This document shows positions 1 through 8,686 of a stretch of 64,000 bases of DNA, in pieces. Every line of letters starts with the position of its first letter. Position 1 is the stretch's first letter. Source of the DNA: S010-25 sp964466455 (GTDB taxonomy: Bacteria; Pseudomonadota; Gammaproteobacteria; SZUA-229); NCBI GenBank assembly GCA_964466455.1, contig CAYXNL010000002.1:12451-76450 (forward strand), in the 5' to 3' direction. The notes below the pieces were generated by a model. That model did not search any database. It saw only the letters and a list, made by a program, of their open reading frames with translations, and was not told the origin of the DNA. Position numbers and translations under genes: made by a program.

Positions 1-855
1 CGGTCGGTCGATATTTCCATGCAGGGTAACATTAACTTTATCCAGTGTTGTTGCTGGCTTGCCAGCCAGGTTATTGAGCAGTTTACGCTGTGTAAGTTGA
101 TTGCGGCGCAGGCGCTTATAGTGTTTAAGTGATGCCTCATCAGGGGTGTTGATTACCACACCTTTGGAGCCATCCATGATGATTTCTTCATCCTGATGAA
201 TTAATTGCCGGGCGTGGTGCAGGCCAACGATTGCGGGGATCCCCAGGTTCCTTGCCAGAATAGCAGTGTGGGACAGGGGACCACCATATTCAGTAATAAA
301 CCCGGCAATCCGCTGATGCTGAAACATAATGGTATCAGCCGGTGTCAGGTCGTCAGCAACGATAATCTTACCTTTTAGTTCGTCTGTTTTATGCGGTTGG
401 CTAATATTGTAGTCATTTTCAACCAGGCACTTCTGAATGCGGTTAACAACATGCAGAACATCATCCTTACGAGTTTTTAGATAAGGGTCTTCCATCTCAT
501 CGAAGACCTGTATCAGGCGTTCGGACTGTAGATGTAAGGCCCATTCAGCATTGCATGAGTTTTGCCTGATATTGGCAATGGTTCCTTCGTTGAAGGCCGG
601 ATCTTCCAGCATCAGCAGGTGGGTATCGATGAAGACAACAATATCTTCCGGTGTATTACTGGATATCTGTTTTTTGATAGCATGTAGTTGCCGACTGGCA
701 TTGGTCAATGCTTTTTTAAAGCGGGCTATTTCGGCATTAATCTGTGACTTGTCGAGTGTTTTTTGTGTGACATTAATCTGTTCGCGCGCAATGATATAGG
801 CACGCCCGGTGGTTATGCCTTTTGAAACACCTAATCCGCTTATATATATACTCAA
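1..855 (-). CDS. ptsI: PTS Enzyme I (phosphoenolpyruvate-protein phosphotransferase), 3' end cut by window edge
   Basis: The open frame runs from a TTG at 855 to the window edge, giving the N-terminal 285 residues; the PEP-binding barrel lies outside. Enzyme I takes phosphate from PEP onto a histidine and passes it to HPr in the cytoplasm. The phospho-histidine loop is visible as GGPLSHTAILAR, and the N-terminus (SGLGVSKGITTGRAYII) is that of plain EI, without the GAF domain of PtsP. TTG is chosen because the protein start matches the family and an AGAG-type ribosome site precedes it; no in-frame ATG lies near. It follows ptsH by 106 bases on the same strand and is probably the last gene of the PTS operon shown here. 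The identity is secure; the exact start is an inference. Confidence 0.93.
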   Translation of the reverse strand, partial: MSIYISGLGVSKGITTGRAYIIAREQINVTQKTLDKSQINAEIARFKKALTNASRQLHAIKKQISSNTPEDIVVFIDTHLLMLEDPAFNEGTIANIRQNSCNAEWALHLQSERLIQVFDEMEDPYLKTRKDDVLHVVNRIQKCLVENDYNISQPHKTDELKGKIIVADDLTPADTIMFQHQRIAGFITEYGGPLSHTAILARNLGIPAIVGLHHARQLIHQDEEIIMDGSKGVVINTPDEASLKHYKRLRRNQLTQRKLLNNLAGKPATTLDKVNVTLHGNIDRP

Positions 856-961
856 ATGAATACTCTTTAACCTGAATTTTAGCAAGTCTGTTGTTTTAAA
901 ATACTACACGCTGGCTTTTTATTGCCTGCAAATAATCGGTATTTCCTCCGTGTGGTCCGCA

Positions 962-1234
962 TTATTCCTCCTCATTAAACCGATTGTTTATCAGGGTAAC
1001 AAGAGCTTCAATGCTTTTCTCTGCATCATTGCCTTCCGCGTAAAGTGTAATTTCACTACCTTTTGCTGCGGCCAGCATCATTACTCCCATAATGCTTTTT
1101 CCATTGACCCGACGATGGTTTTTTTCAATTTCAATATGAGACTGAAAAGATGAAGCGGTCTGCACCAGCTGTGCTGCTGCGCGTGCATGTAAACCGAGTT
1201 TGTTGACAATTTCCAGAGTACGGCTGCAAGTCAT
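962..1234 (-). CDS. ptsH: Phosphocarrier protein HPr
   Basis: A 90-residue protein of normal HPr length. The EI-dependent phosphorylation site is His16 in GLHARAA, and the regulatory serine is Ser47 in GKSIMGVMML, the site that HPr kinase modifies. Both residues are intact, so it can be a substrate of Enzyme I (downstream) and of HprK (upstream in the same operon). It lies 12 bases after the EIIA gene on the minus strand. No sugar permease genes accompany it, so a regulatory rather than a transport role is inferred. Confidence 0.96.
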   Translation of the reverse strand: MTCSRTLEIVNKLGLHARAAAQLVQTASSFQSHIEIEKNHRRVNGKSIMGVMMLAAAKGSEITLYAEGNDAEKSIEALVTLINNRFNEEE

Positions 1235-1246
1235 ATTTTCTTCCCG

Positions 1247-1630
1247 TTAGTATTGTTGTATGCCACTTTTTCCACCTGTCATTGCTTTTGTAATTAATTG
1301 AGGAAGTTTTTCATTACGGTAATTTAGCAGACGCAGCAGCATGGGTAAATTTAAACCGCTAATTAAGGTTGCCTGAAATTCATCCGTAAGTGTCTGGGCG
1401 ATGTTCGAGGGTGTGGCACCATAAATATCGGTAATGATGATCAGCCCGGAAGCGGTATCGAGTTGTGAAATGGCTTTTACAGACTGACGGGTATAGCTTT
1501 CAACGTCAGCATCTAGCGGAATTTCCATATAGGCAATATTTTCTACCGGTTTGCGTACAATGGAGCAGGCGACTTTCAGTAGCTGTGAGACAATGCCTTC
1601 GTGGGTGATGAAATATAATGCAACATTCAT
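1247..1630 (-). CDS. PTS EIIA component, mannose family (regulatory, stand-alone)
   Basis: A 127-residue single-domain protein. His10 in ITHEG is the expected phosphorylation site, and IITDIYGATPSN is the hallmark loop of EIIA(Man). It would accept phosphate from HPr in the cytoplasm. No EIIB, EIIC or EIID domain is fused to it or encoded nearby, and it sits between rapZ and ptsH with gaps of 5 and 12 bases. In such HprK-containing proteobacterial operons the protein is regarded as a signalling endpoint rather than a sugar importer; its partner here is unknown. Confidence 0.92.
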   Translation of the reverse strand: MNVALYFITHEGIVSQLLKVACSIVRKPVENIAYMEIPLDADVESYTRQSVKAISQLDTASGLIIITDIYGATPSNIAQTLTDEFQATLISGLNLPMLLRLLNYRNEKLPQLITKAMTGGKSGIQQY

Positions 1631-1635
1631 TATGG

Positions 1636-2493
1636 TTAAGCTAATTCTCGGTGGTGCAGGGAAACATTGGACAGTATCGCTTTAAAATCATCATGTAATT
1701 GTTCAGCGATATATACCGAACGGTGTTGGCCGCCGGTGCAACCAATGGAAACGGTCAGGTAATAACGATTTTGCCGGGCAAATTTAGGAATCAGAAAATG
1801 AAGGTAGTCACGAATATAGTTCAGCATTTCCTGCACATCCTCCTGTGCCTGCAGAAATGCAATGACTTCCTGATCTTGACCGGTGAGGTGGCGTAGCTCT
1901 GGGATCCAGTGTGGATTAGGCAGACAGCGGACATCAAAAACAAAATCGGAATCGATGGGCGCACCATTTTTAAAGCCAAATGACTGAAACAGAATTGCCA
2001 TGCCGGCATTTTCACGATGAGCAACGAGGTCTTTGATATGGTCACGTAACTGATGAACATTAGTGAAAGTGGTATCAATGTACAGGTCGGCAGACAGTGA
2101 AACCTCTTTCAGTAGATTGCGTTCAATTTCTATGGCTTCGGACAGGGGTAGTCCTTTTCGCGTCAGTGGATGTTTTCGCCGGGTATCACTGAAGCGTTTG
2201 ATTAATGTTTCACGGTCAGCCTGGATATAAATAATTTCAATTTCAATATCATGGTGCTTTACTTTTTTTATAATTTGTCTGAATTCTCGTAGATCTTCGG
2301 CGTGGCTGCGCGCATCAATACCTACAGCAATATTTTCGTATAAGCGTATTTTCTGGGTTAATAACTGGCTGACAAAATCAGGCAACAGACCAAGTGGCAG
2401 ATTATCTACACAGTAATAATCTTCGTCTTCGAGTGTGTGTAAGGCAACCGTTTTTCCTGAACCTGATAAACCACTGATGATTATAAGTTTCAT
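1636..2493 (-). CDS. rapZ: RNase adapter / nucleotide-binding protein RapZ (YvcJ family)
   Basis: A 285-residue protein, the usual family length. A Walker A motif, GLSGSGKT, occupies residues 8-15, and the C-terminal half has the conserved stretch SIGCTGGQHRSVYI. In E. coli, RapZ delivers the small RNA GlmZ to RNase E and so controls glucosamine-6-phosphate synthase, linking it to envelope precursor supply. Whether that RNA circuit exists in this organism cannot be seen. The gene is 107 bases downstream of hprK and 5 bases upstream of the EIIA gene, all on the minus strand. Confidence 0.95.
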   Translation of the reverse strand: MKLIIISGLSGSGKTVALHTLEDEDYYCVDNLPLGLLPDFVSQLLTQKIRLYENIAVGIDARSHAEDLREFRQIIKKVKHHDIEIEIIYIQADRETLIKRFSDTRRKHPLTRKGLPLSEAIEIERNLLKEVSLSADLYIDTTFTNVHQLRDHIKDLVAHRENAGMAILFQSFGFKNGAPIDSDFVFDVRCLPNPHWIPELRHLTGQDQEVIAFLQAQEDVQEMLNYIRDYLHFLIPKFARQNRYYLTVSIGCTGGQHRSVYIAEQLHDDFKAILSNVSLHHRELA

Positions 2494-2600
2494 GGTGGAA
2501 TACTAACGAATCATTGTCTTGAATTCTACCTGCTGATTCGTACACAGCAGGATTGTTAGATATATAGCGGTGATCATCGGTGGGGAATATATCGGACAGG

Positions 2601-3563
2601 TCAGGAGGATGTTTGTATGTCAGCGCGGGTGTTTTCTATTGCCTGTTGTTGCAGATCAATTAACTGCTGACCGGCATTGCGACCGCTGGCATGCAAAATA
2701 TAGTTATGAACCGCAGCTTCAGCCAGAACAGCCAGGTTCCGACCCGGTGCAACCGGTAGCAGTGTTTCGGGGGTATCAATACCCAGAATGGTGCGGTGCC
2801 GGGTATGCCCCTGCAGACGATCCATATTACTTCGGTCTTTTATACTCATGCGTTCAAGGTGCAGGATCAGGCGCAGGTTCTTATGTAGTTTTAATGCGTT
2901 TTCACCGTACATTTCACGTATATTTAATACCCCCAGGCCACGTACTTCGAGGAAGTCTCTGAGAATGCCAGGACTTTTCCCATTAAGAATATCCGGGCCG
3001 ATAACGGTAAATTCGGGGGCGTCATCAGCAATCAGTCGATGGCCGCGGGTTATCAGTTCCAGCGCCAGTTCGCTTTTACCAACACTGCTTTGTCCGGTGA
3101 CCAGAACGCCTATCCCCATGACTTCCATAAAAACACCGTGAATAATTTCTTTTTTTGAAAACATGGCATTTAAAAAATAGCGGGCGGTATCAACGACTTC
3201 GTCACTCGGCGCTTTTGTATTGAGCAGCGGGATGTTAGATGCGTTAGCGAAATTTGACAGGATATCAGGTACGGGTAGACCGTCGGCAAGAATGACGGCG
3301 ACGGTTTCTCCGGAAAAGATCTGAGTAAGCGTATTTTTCCGGTATGTGTCTTCCAGACCCTGCAGGTAGTCACATTCGGTTGTACCGATTACCTGAATAA
3401 TATTTTTATGAATCAGATTCAGGTGACCAATTAAGGTGGCGTGTTCGGTTGCATTAACCTCATGCAGCGGCAGACCCGGATCTTCTGCGCCCGCTATCCA
3501 TTGCAGATCTATCTTGCTGGCAAGATTAACGATAATAGATTCTGCGGAGAGGATTTCTTTCAT
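2601..3563 (-). CDS. hprK: HPr kinase/phosphorylase
   Basis: The chosen ATG at 3563 gives 320 residues beginning MKEILSAESI, the normal HprK size; a longer frame to 3689 would overlap ptsN and adds unrelated residues. The P-loop GQSSVGKS is at about residues 157-164, preceded by the N-terminal domain and followed by the family region with LEVRGLGVLNI and the C-terminal APGRNLAVLAEAAV. HprK phosphorylates or dephosphorylates the regulatory serine of HPr, and the HPr gene downstream keeps that serine. It starts 10 bases after the ptsN stop, consistent with one transcript. Confidence 0.95.
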   Translation of the reverse strand: MKEILSAESIIVNLASKIDLQWIAGAEDPGLPLHEVNATEHATLIGHLNLIHKNIIQVIGTTECDYLQGLEDTYRKNTLTQIFSGETVAVILADGLPVPDILSNFANASNIPLLNTKAPSDEVVDTARYFLNAMFSKKEIIHGVFMEVMGIGVLVTGQSSVGKSELALELITRGHRLIADDAPEFTVIGPDILNGKSPGILRDFLEVRGLGVLNIREMYGENALKLHKNLRLILHLERMSIKDRSNMDRLQGHTRHRTILGIDTPETLLPVAPGRNLAVLAEAAVHNYILHASGRNAGQQLIDLQQQAIENTRADIQTSS

Positions 3564-3573
3564 AAAGTAGCCA

Positions 3574-4059
3574 TTATGAAGCCTGCAGGTTACTGAGTGA
3601 ATTGCGAGTGAGAATACTATAGCATTCATCTGCCGTGTTTGCATTGCGCAGGGCATTGCACAATCCTGTATCGCTGAATAGAGAAGCAAGATGGGCGAGT
3701 ATCTGTAGATGTTGTTCAGTGCAGCGTTCTGGAACCATTAGCCCGAAGATTAAATCGGTTGGTTTTTTATCCGGGCTGTCAAAATCAATCGCCTGTTTTA
3801 ACTTGATAAAGGCACCGATTGCCTGAGGGGTCAGGTCGGTTCTGGCATGGGGCAGGGCAACGCCCTGACCCATGCCAGTTGAACCAAGCTTTTCTCTTTC
3901 AATAAGCAGGTGAAAGATATGATTAGCATTTTTTTTCTGCTTTTCCTCAACAATATTCAGTGATAGCAGTTCTGCCATCACTTCCAACACACGTTTTTTA
4001 CTGTTAACTTCAATATTACAGATGACTGCATCGGGGAAAATCAGGCTGGATAAGTTCAT
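3574..4059 (-). CDS. ptsN: PTS nitrogen regulatory EIIA (PtsN)
   Basis: A 161-residue EIIA(Fru/Ntr)-type protein. The phosphorylation site is His71 within GVALPHART. PtsN acts as a cytoplasmic regulator, with known targets in enterics including potassium transport; targets here are unknown. The position after rpoN and hpf is the classical ptsN neighbourhood. It is the second EIIA in the operon, so HPr has at least two possible phosphate acceptors nearby. Confidence 0.96.
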   Translation of the reverse strand: MNLSSLIFPDAVICNIEVNSKKRVLEVMAELLSLNIVEEKQKKNANHIFHLLIEREKLGSTGMGQGVALPHARTDLTPQAIGAFIKLKQAIDFDSPDKKPTDLIFGLMVPERCTEQHLQILAHLASLFSDTGLCNALRNANTADECYSILTRNSLSNLQAS

Positions 4060-4098
4060 CTGTTTATCTATAAGTTGCTGGTTAATAACAGGATTTAT

Positions 4099-4434
4099 TT
4101 ATATTTCTTCTACCGGATAATCACTACTGTGTTTATTGTGTAGATGATTGGTTACTTTTTCCTTATATTTCTTTACCTGGCGGTCGAGTTTGTCAGCAAG
4201 TGCGTCAATGGCTGCATACATATTTTCATCCGTATCGGTTGCATCTGCAAATATATCGTGGCCACTCACATGTAGTGTTGCTTCCGCCCGATGGCGGACA
4301 TTTTCCACAGTGAGAATGACATTGATATTACCCACTTTGTCAAAATGCTTTTCCAGTCGGGATAGTTTCTCATTAACATAGTTTCTTATTGCGTCGGTAA
4401 TTTCAACGTGGTGACCACTTAGATTAATTTGCAT
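4099..4434 (-). CDS. hpf: Ribosome hibernation promoting factor, short type
   Basis: A 111-residue protein with the HPF/RaiA fold sequence: MQINLSGHHVEITDAI at the N-terminus, an internal HAEATLHV-like strand, and a basic DRQVKKYKEK helix. It lacks the long-form C-terminal dimerisation domain. The family binds the 30S subunit in stationary phase and promotes 100S dimers or blocks translation. It lies 72 bases after rpoN and 39 before ptsN, the standard order in gammaproteobacteria. Confidence 0.95.
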   Translation of the reverse strand: MQINLSGHHVEITDAIRNYVNEKLSRLEKHFDKVGNINVILTVENVRHRAEATLHVSGHDIFADATDTDENMYAAIDALADKLDRQVKKYKEKVTNHLHNKHSSDYPVEEI

Positions 4435-4506
4435 AACAGGTTCTCCGTAGTTTATTAAGGATATCCAGAAATATCGCTTTCTGTTTATGGTAAATATACC
4501 AGCTTT

Positions 4507-6003
4507 CTAGGAAAGCCGTTTACGTTCATTTGAAGGCGGTATCATCATAGATTCTCTGTATTTTGCCACAGTCCGGCGGGCGATATTAATACCTTCCTTG
4601 ACCAAAAAAGATGAAATTTTATTATCACTCATCGGTTTTTTAGGGTTTTCACTTTCAATTAGTTTTTTTACCATAGAGCGTATGGCAGTGGCGGAGCATT
4701 CCCCGCCATCGGCTGTGCTGACATGGCTGGAAAAGAAAAATTTAAATTCATAAATACCATTGGGCGTGTGCATATATTTGTTTGTGGTAACACGTGAAAT
4801 GGTCGATTCGTGCATTTCCAGCTCTTCGGCGATGTCGCGTAACACCATGGGTTTCATGCCTTCATCGCCATATTCAAGAAACAGTCGTTGACGTTTGACA
4901 ATCGCTTCGCCAACTCGTTGCAGTGTATCGCTACGACTTTGCAGGCTTTTCAGGAACCAGCGGGCTTCCTGCAGGCTGTTGCGTAAATAGACGGTGTCCT
5001 GTCCACGACCGGCATTTTTTAGATGACCTTCGTATAGCTGGTTGATTTTTAACTTTGGGGCCGCTTCCGGATTAAGGCTAACGCGCCAGTTCCCATTAAT
5101 CTTATGGACAAATATATCGGGAATAACATACTGTGCTTTGCTGCTGGAAATACTGGCACCTGGTTTTGGGTTTAGCGTTTGAATAAAGGTAACTAGCTGT
5201 TGTAGCTGATTTTCATCACAGTGTATTTTTTTTTGCAGGCGGGCATAATCGTGGCTGCCAAGTAAATCCAGATGATGGCTGATAATGGTTTGTGCGTCAT
5301 CCAGCCCTTCGGTTTTTTCATCGAATTGCTCAATTTGTAATAACAGACATTCACGTAAATTACGGGCAGCAATACCAATGGGATCAAAATGTTGAATACG
5401 GTGTAATACCGCTTCTACTTCGTCTTCTTCAATATCCAGTTCGTCAATTAGGCTCTGATGGATATCTTCAACCGATTCAGTAAGATAACCATCATCATTG
5501 ATCGCATCAATGATAGCAATAGCGATCACCATGTCGGTATCACTGACCTGTGAGTTCTGCAACTGCCAGAGCAGGTGTTCATACAGGGTGTTCCCCTCAA
5601 TGCTCTGGTTTTCAAGAAAATCGTTGCTATTACCATCAGTTGCGTTATTTGATGATGGGGTGGCTGTGGAGATATCGTAGGTGTCTTCCCAGTTAGCATC
5701 TACCGTCAGGTCTTCCGGTAATGACTGATTATTTTCCATATCAAGGTGTGGGTCATCCGTCTGGGTTGACGCATCATCCATACTATCACTACCGCTTTTG
5801 TCTGCATTGGTATTATCAAGCCTGTCTTCAACACTGTTCTGGTACAGCTCTTCATCCTGCTCCAGCATTGGGTTTTCTTCCAGTGCCTGCTGGATTTCGG
5901 CCTGTAATTCAATGGTTGATAGTTGTAACAGACGAATTGCCTGTTGCAACTGTGGTGTCATGGTAAGGCTCTGACTAAGTTTTATCTGAAGTGATGGCTT
6001 CAT
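4507..6003 (-). CDS. rpoN: RNA polymerase sigma-54 factor
   Basis: A 498-residue protein with the three sigma-54 regions. Region I is glutamine- and leucine-rich (LQQAIRLLQLSTIELQ), region II is strongly acidic (about residues 55-130), and the C-terminus carries a helix-turn-helix and the RpoN box ARRTVAKYRE, which reads the -24 element. It directs activator-dependent transcription. It is co-directional with lptB upstream and hpf/ptsN downstream; the 131-base spacer before it may hold its own promoter, but I do not see a convincing one. Confidence 0.97.
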   Translation of the reverse strand: MKPSLQIKLSQSLTMTPQLQQAIRLLQLSTIELQAEIQQALEENPMLEQDEELYQNSVEDRLDNTNADKSGSDSMDDASTQTDDPHLDMENNQSLPEDLTVDANWEDTYDISTATPSSNNATDGNSNDFLENQSIEGNTLYEHLLWQLQNSQVSDTDMVIAIAIIDAINDDGYLTESVEDIHQSLIDELDIEEDEVEAVLHRIQHFDPIGIAARNLRECLLLQIEQFDEKTEGLDDAQTIISHHLDLLGSHDYARLQKKIHCDENQLQQLVTFIQTLNPKPGASISSSKAQYVIPDIFVHKINGNWRVSLNPEAAPKLKINQLYEGHLKNAGRGQDTVYLRNSLQEARWFLKSLQSRSDTLQRVGEAIVKRQRLFLEYGDEGMKPMVLRDIAEELEMHESTISRVTTNKYMHTPNGIYEFKFFFSSHVSTADGGECSATAIRSMVKKLIESENPKKPMSDNKISSFLVKEGINIARRTVAKYRESMMIPPSNERKRLS

Positions 6004-6134
6004 GCGTTACTTACATTCCATAGATTCAGGGGTATGGCATACAGGTAGAACCGGATATGCGTTAGGGGGTGCAATGTCATTGTGTTTAATACCTGAGTCT
6101 CCATTGGTTTAATTTACTCGAAACTTATCCTTAT

Positions 6135-6881
6135 TTATAGTCGAAAATCACGACCAAGGTAAACATCGCGCACTTCCTGGTTAGAAAGAACTTCATCTGG
6201 CTGTCCCTGGGCGATGATTTTGCCATTACTTAATATATAAGCCCGGTTACAGATGCCAAGGGTTTCCCGTACATTATGGTCGGTAATCAGTACACCTATA
6301 TTGCGTTCGATCAAATGGGTGACGATTTTCTGAATTTCAATCACCGAGATAGGATCGACACCGGCAAAGGGTTCGTCGAGCAGGATAAAGGCGGGGCGGG
6401 TCGCCAGTGCACGGGCAATTTCTACCCGTCTGCGTTCACCCCCGGACAGGCTCATGCCGGTATTATTACGAATATGACTAATTTGCAGGTCATCAAGCAG
6501 TGATTCGAGTTGCTGAGTTCGCTGTTTTTTATCAAGCTCTTTTTTAACTTCCAGTACCGCAAGAATATTTTCTTCGACAGTGAGTTTGCGAAAAACGGAA
6601 GCTTCCTGAGGTAAATATCCTATGCCACGCTGTGCCCGGGCATGCATGGGCAGGCGGGTAATATCATTCTGGTTAAGATAGATACTGCCTTTATCTGCCA
6701 TTATCAGCCCTACCATCATATAAAAACTGGTGGTCTTACCAGCGCCATTCGGACCGAGCAGTCCCACTACCTCACCGCTACTCACTTCGAGGGAAACATC
6801 GTTAACAACGTTACGTGACTTATAAGCTTTGACCAGGTTGTGAGCGCTTAGTTTTGACAAATTACTTATCCAGATTCTCAT
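6135..6881 (-). CDS. lptB: LPS export ABC transporter ATP-binding protein
   Basis: A 248-residue ABC ATPase with Walker A GPNGAGKTT, signature LSGGERRRVEIARA, Walker B FILLDEPFAGVDP and a switch histidine in LITDHNV. LptB powers LPS extraction from the inner membrane with LptF and LptG (not in the window). The first ATG (6881) is listed, but an in-frame TTG at 6860 gives a protein starting MSKLSAHNLVKAYK, closer to typical LptB, with GGAT six bases before it; the start is therefore uncertain by seven codons. LptA and LptC lie just upstream. Confidence 0.95.
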   Translation of the reverse strand: MRIWISNLSKLSAHNLVKAYKSRNVVNDVSLEVSSGEVVGLLGPNGAGKTTSFYMMVGLIMADKGSIYLNQNDITRLPMHARAQRGIGYLPQEASVFRKLTVEENILAVLEVKKELDKKQRTQQLESLLDDLQISHIRNNTGMSLSGGERRRVEIARALATRPAFILLDEPFAGVDPISVIEIQKIVTHLIERNIGVLITDHNVRETLGICNRAYILSNGKIIAQGQPDEVLSNQEVRDVYLGRDFRL

Positions 6882-6936
6882 CTCACCCTGTGTTTATTTA
6901 AGTAGGGCAAGCGGTTATTGTGTGATTATTAGGGTG

Positions 6937-7548
6937 CTATTTATGTCTGCTGGAATTTTTCCGGGGTGGCCGGGTCAGTGGTTCTGTTTTCGGAATCAAT
7001 ATGATATTGACGCGATCACCCGGTGCCACTGGTATATTACTGCCCTGTTTCTGGCTGCCGGCTATTACAATTTTACGTACAGTATCATACACGATTTTCT
7101 GGCTTTTAACGGTATGCGTAGGCTGACTTAACCTGGCATTACCGGTTAATACCAGAAGATGATTAGCGGTAGTGTAGACCATCTGTTTACTGGTGGCGTG
7201 TATGGTTTCATTTTTATCGGTAACGTGTGTATAGGTTGCCGGTTTGCCATGGACTTGAATACGCTCTACCTGATTGTTCTGCTGGATGACGATCACCGTG
7301 TCACCAGTGAGAATCCGTTGGCCCTGGCGGACAGTAACATGGCCGTTATAAGTACTATCGCCGGTTTCAGTATTTAGCCGCAGATGATCGGCGTTAATAT
7401 AAATTTTTTCAGCGGGTGGTGTTTTTTCCGCTGCTGCTGCGTTAGCACCTGCCAGTAGTACAAGAAAAAAAGTTAGTAGCAGTCGAAACACTGGCTGGCT
7501 GGGGTGTGTTGCGCTATTTCTGGCTGCTTTATTCATTATTTTATTCAT
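6937..7548 (-). CDS. lptA: Periplasmic LPS transport protein LptA
   Basis: A 203-residue protein with an N-terminal signal peptide (hydrophobic LLLTFFLVLLAGANAAAA, probable cleavage around residue 40) and an OstA-type domain of repeated beta strands (YINADHLRLNTETGDSTYNG). LptA forms the periplasmic bridge carrying LPS from LptC to LptD. The ATG overlaps the lptC stop by one base, so the two are translationally linked. The C-terminal tail is basic and proline-rich. Confidence 0.93.
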   Translation of the reverse strand: MNKIMNKAARNSATHPSQPVFRLLLTFFLVLLAGANAAAAEKTPPAEKIYINADHLRLNTETGDSTYNGHVTVRQGQRILTGDTVIVIQQNNQVERIQVHGKPATYTHVTDKNETIHATSKQMVYTTANHLLVLTGNARLSQPTHTVKSQKIVYDTVRKIVIAGSQKQGSNIPVAPGDRVNIILIPKTEPLTRPPRKNSSRHK

Positions 7549-8129
7549 TATTTCTGGCGGACTTTATTTTCCGGAGATGGATTGACGACATAATAACCGT
7601 TCACCTTCGATTGTAGCTCCAGTATATGTTTGCGGTTGTAAAAAATCATCCCAATAGAATGTACGGTTGAGAGTCCCTGTGTAATCTGCACCGGGTCGCG
7701 GGTACGAATAATTTGTTTTCCGGTATTAATCTGCATCCGCTGACTGGTTACTTTTATTGTCTGTGGTGTGTTTTTCTGCTGCATTACAACATTGTCCTGC
7801 AGGGTAATCAGGGTATTTTGCTGATTGATAATAGCTGTGTCGGCAGTAATTCGCCATTGATTACCGGTTTGTAGAAGGTTAAATACTGGCTGCGTAAGAT
7901 TAGCGTTATCTGAATTATTGTAGCGCTCAAGGCGGGTGCCGGTCAGTGTATAGTCTGTTTTTCCGCTTATATCTATTGAGGTAAGTTTAAAGTTGTTCAT
8001 AAATGCCTGTAGATATGGCTGGTTGGTAACGCTCTGTAGTTTTTTGTCCTGTCTGGTTTTTTCTGAAACCGACCACCATGCAATGATGGCGACAATAATA
8101 AAAATGCTCAGACCGAAAAATGTCTTCAT
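7548..8129 (-). CDS. lptC: LPS export system inner-membrane protein LptC
   Basis: A 193-residue protein with one N-terminal membrane segment (about residues 4-20, FFGLSIFIIVAIIAWW) and a periplasmic LptC/OstA-like beta domain, the expected architecture and length. It receives LPS from LptBFG and hands it to LptA. It lies 14 bases after kdsC and overlaps lptA by one base. Primary sequence of LptC is weakly conserved; the call rests strongly on context. Confidence 0.92.
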   Translation of the reverse strand: MKTFFGLSIFIIVAIIAWWSVSEKTRQDKKLQSVTNQPYLQAFMNNFKLTSIDISGKTDYTLTGTRLERYNNSDNANLTQPVFNLLQTGNQWRITADTAIINQQNTLITLQDNVVMQQKNTPQTIKVTSQRMQINTGKQIIRTRDPVQITQGLSTVHSIGMIFYNRKHILELQSKVNGYYVVNPSPENKVRQK

Positions 8130-8143
8130 AAGTACAAAGGCAT

Positions 8144-8674
8144 TCAGCCCCGGTATAGATAGCTGTGCAGCTTGTCAGCAAGCAGGCCTTTGGCTTCGAG
8201 GATAAATTCACAAACATCACGGACTGCACCATGACCGCCACAGTGCTCGGTGGTCCAGTGTGCATGTTGTTTTACAAAGGGATGTGCATTCTGTACGGCA
8301 ATGGCAAAATCGAGTCGTGACATAATTGGCAGGTCAACAACATCATCACCTACATAAGCAATCTGGCTGGTACTGAGATTAACTTCTTCGAGCAGGGCCT
8401 CAAATGCTGGTGTTTTATCCCGGTAGCCCTGATACAGCAGGGTGACACCAAGGTCGGCCATACGGTGCGCCACAACATTTGATTTGCGCCCGGTGATGAT
8501 GGCTACTTTTACCCCGCATTCCTGCAACATGCGCAGTCCGTGGCCGTCCAATGAATTAAAGGCTTTATATTCTTCGCCGTTATCCCCAAAAAACAGGCTG
8601 CCGTCGGTCATCACGCCATCTATATCAAAAATGACCAGCTTAATATTTTTTGCTTTTTCGATAATGTCCTGCAT
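8144..8674 (-). CDS. kdsC: 3-deoxy-D-manno-octulosonate 8-phosphate phosphatase
   Basis: A 176-residue HAD-family enzyme. The nucleophile motif is FDIDGVMTDG near residues 16-25, the Lys/Ser motifs appear as IITGRKS, and the acidic motif as YVGDDVVDLP. It removes phosphate from Kdo-8-phosphate, giving Kdo for LPS inner core. It follows kdsD by 12 bases and precedes lptC, the conserved order. Confidence 0.96.
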   Translation of the reverse strand: MQDIIEKAKNIKLVIFDIDGVMTDGSLFFGDNGEEYKAFNSLDGHGLRMLQECGVKVAIITGRKSNVVAHRMADLGVTLLYQGYRDKTPAFEALLEEVNLSTSQIAYVGDDVVDLPIMSRLDFAIAVQNAHPFVKQHAHWTTEHCGGHGAVRDVCEFILEAKGLLADKLHSYLYRG

Positions 8675-8686
8675 AATAATAGTCTT

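Noticed and set aside
2570..3141. Plus-strand open frames of 130 and 117 residues
   Set aside because: Both lie antisense to hprK; codon use and content are those of a shadow frame.
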